From the NCBI RefSeq assembly GCF_041320605.1, contig NZ_CP166679.1, positions 62,001-126,000 on the forward strand: DNA of 64,000 nt, read 5' to 3'. Positions 63,039 through 64,000 of the stretch are shown in pieces. Both the position numbers and the translations under genes were made by a program. The notes below the pieces were generated by a model. It was not told where the DNA came from, did not search any database, and was given only the letters and a program-made list of their open reading frames with translations. The DNA is from Arenibacter antarcticus. GTDB lineage: Bacteria; Bacteroidota; Bacteroidia; Flavobacteriales; Flavobacteriaceae. Within the stretch, counting starts at the first letter, position 1; each line of letters opens with the position of its first letter.

Positions 63039-63253
63039 AAACTTTTCTTAATATAAGCATTTCTATTCTTATAAATTTCCCTAATAAACAAACATCTGAC
63101 AGGGGGTAAATTCAGCAAAAAGGGGGAATAATTTTACAGAACGCCAAAAGATCCCAAAAACCACCCCTAGAAAGCGAAAATAAGCCACTTTACTATTTAA
63201 CACAATATTAATATTTGTAAAACACAAATCAGTTGAATACTTATTAGGGAACT

Positions 63254-64000
63254 ATGAATCAGAGAAGAGACTTTATTAAAAAAACGGCAATTACCTCTGC
63301 TGGCCTCGCCATCCTGCCTAATCTATCCTTAGGGAATACTAGTAGGAAAGCAGCCCAAAAATTAAGGGTAGGTGTCATCGGGGTAGGCCTAAGAGGCACC
63401 AATCATTTGGAGAACCTTTTAAAAAGAGATGATGTATTGGTTACCGCTATTTGCGATATAGACCAGACTAGAATTGATCTAGCACAGCAACACATTGAAA
63501 AAGCTGGACATAAGAAGGTGAAAGCTTTTGGGAAGAACGACTTGGATTACAAGAACCTCTTGGCTTTAGCAGAAGTAGATGCCGTTGTTATAGCAACCCC
63601 ATGGTTATGGCATACTAAAATGGCCGTAGACAGTATGAAGGCAGGTAAATATACCGGTTTGGAAGTCTCTGCCGCCAATACTCTAGAGGAGTGTTGGGAT
63701 CTGGTAAATACCCATGAAGCAACCGGGAGCCATTTAATGTTACTGGAGAATGTAAACTACAGAAGGGATGTCTTGGCCGTATTAAATATGGTGAAGCAAA
63801 ATGTGTTTGGGGAATTGTTGCATTTCACCTGTGGGTATCAGCACGATTTAAGGGGTGTAAAATTCAACGATGGGAAAACCGCCTATGGTAAGGGAGCCGA
63901 ATTTGGCAAAGAGGGAATTTCAGAATCCGCATGGCGTACCCAACATTCCTTACTTAGGAATGCAGATGTATATCCCACCCATGGCTTGGGACCTATAGCT
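63254..64000 (+). CDS. Gfo/Idh/MocA-fold protein, GH109-like glycosidase (partial)
   Basis: The frame starts at ATG 63254 and runs past the right edge (249 codons seen). N-terminal R-R-D-F-I-K-K is a twin-arginine-type export signal, followed by an NAD-binding motif V-G-V-I-G-V-G-L-R-G. Later L-L-E-N-V-N-Y-R-R-D-V-L-A-V-L-N-M-V and G-Y-Q-H-D-L-R resemble the GH109 family, NAD-dependent alpha-N-acetylgalactosaminidases. The catalytic centre is not yet all visible, so an ordinary sugar dehydrogenase cannot be excluded. It faces the HTCS. Confidence 0.82.
   Translation, partial: MNQRRDFIKKTAITSAGLAILPNLSLGNTSRKAAQKLRVGVIGVGLRGTNHLENLLKRDDVLVTAICDIDQTRIDLAQQHIEKAGHKKVKAFGKNDLDYKNLLALAEVDAVVIATPWLWHTKMAVDSMKAGKYTGLEVSAANTLEECWDLVNTHEATGSHLMLLENVNYRRDVLAVLNMVKQNVFGELLHFTCGYQHDLRGVKFNDGKTAYGKGAEFGKEGISESAWRTQHSLLRNADVYPTHGLGPIA

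Overview
The window is AT-rich chromosomal DNA of a marine-type member of the Bacteroidetes, most likely Flavobacteriia. Indicators are the TonB-dependent receptor, lipoproteins with short Cys-ended signal peptides, LytTR regulators paired with LytS-like or TPR kinases, 2TM-domain proteins, a hybrid two-component sensor fused to an AraC domain, DUF4870/PadR/PspC/DUF2807 genes, and a sulfatase with its formylglycine-generating enzyme. No rRNA, tRNA, CRISPR array, prophage or insertion sequence was recognised.

Layout. 1-6.8 kb: end of an S41 peptidase, then a vitamin B12 uptake locus. A cobalamin riboswitch leads a BtuB-like receptor on the minus strand; a BtuF-BtuC-BtuD ABC transporter runs divergently, and its ATPase gene lacks a normal start codon. 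6.9-13.6 kb: rmuC, a small membrane protein, a thioesterase, and the oxidative pentose phosphate genes (pgl, zwf, gnd); rpiA follows at 24 kb. 13.8-18.7 kb: a LETM1-like protein and an operon with a LytS-like kinase, three stand-alone 2TM proteins and a LytTR regulator. 19-24.6 kb: housekeeping enzymes. 24.7-32.6 kb: an unusual cluster of secreted two-domain proteins, SnoaL-like lipoproteins, a TPR kinase/LytTR pair and a DoxX protein. 32.7-38.7 kb: metallophosphatase, OxyR, MsrA, a Nudix enzyme, DUF2461 and AIM24 proteins. 39-46 kb: hotdog protein, a PspC/PadR/DUF2807 envelope operon, and a dipeptide epimerase with an aminotransferase. 46-50.3 kb: thioredoxin reductase, Usp, thioredoxin, and CbpA/CbpM co-chaperones. 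50.2-64 kb: sugar kinases (ROK, GalK), FGE, M28 peptidase, sulfatase, DUF3472 protein, a large hybrid sensor, and a partial GH109-like oxidoreductase-fold protein. This last region looks like a locus for degrading a sulfated, galactose- or galactosamine-containing glycan, although no SusC/SusD pair lies in the window.

The most striking unexplained structure is not a gene. At five places (38.9, 51.3, 52.6, 55.3 and 57.1 kb) the DNA directly after a stop codon is built from a run of degenerate 8-bp units (AT, G or T, four variable bases, A), followed by degenerate 7-bp units around ACTGGCT and then a pyrimidine-rich tail. All five are in the sense orientation of the gene they follow. I know no named element class for this. 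Other unexplained signals are two copies of a roughly 100-bp dispersed intergenic repeat (5.8 and 24.6 kb), a REP-like two-hairpin element (48.4 kb), several short palindromes, and a 13-bp direct repeat in front of oxyR.
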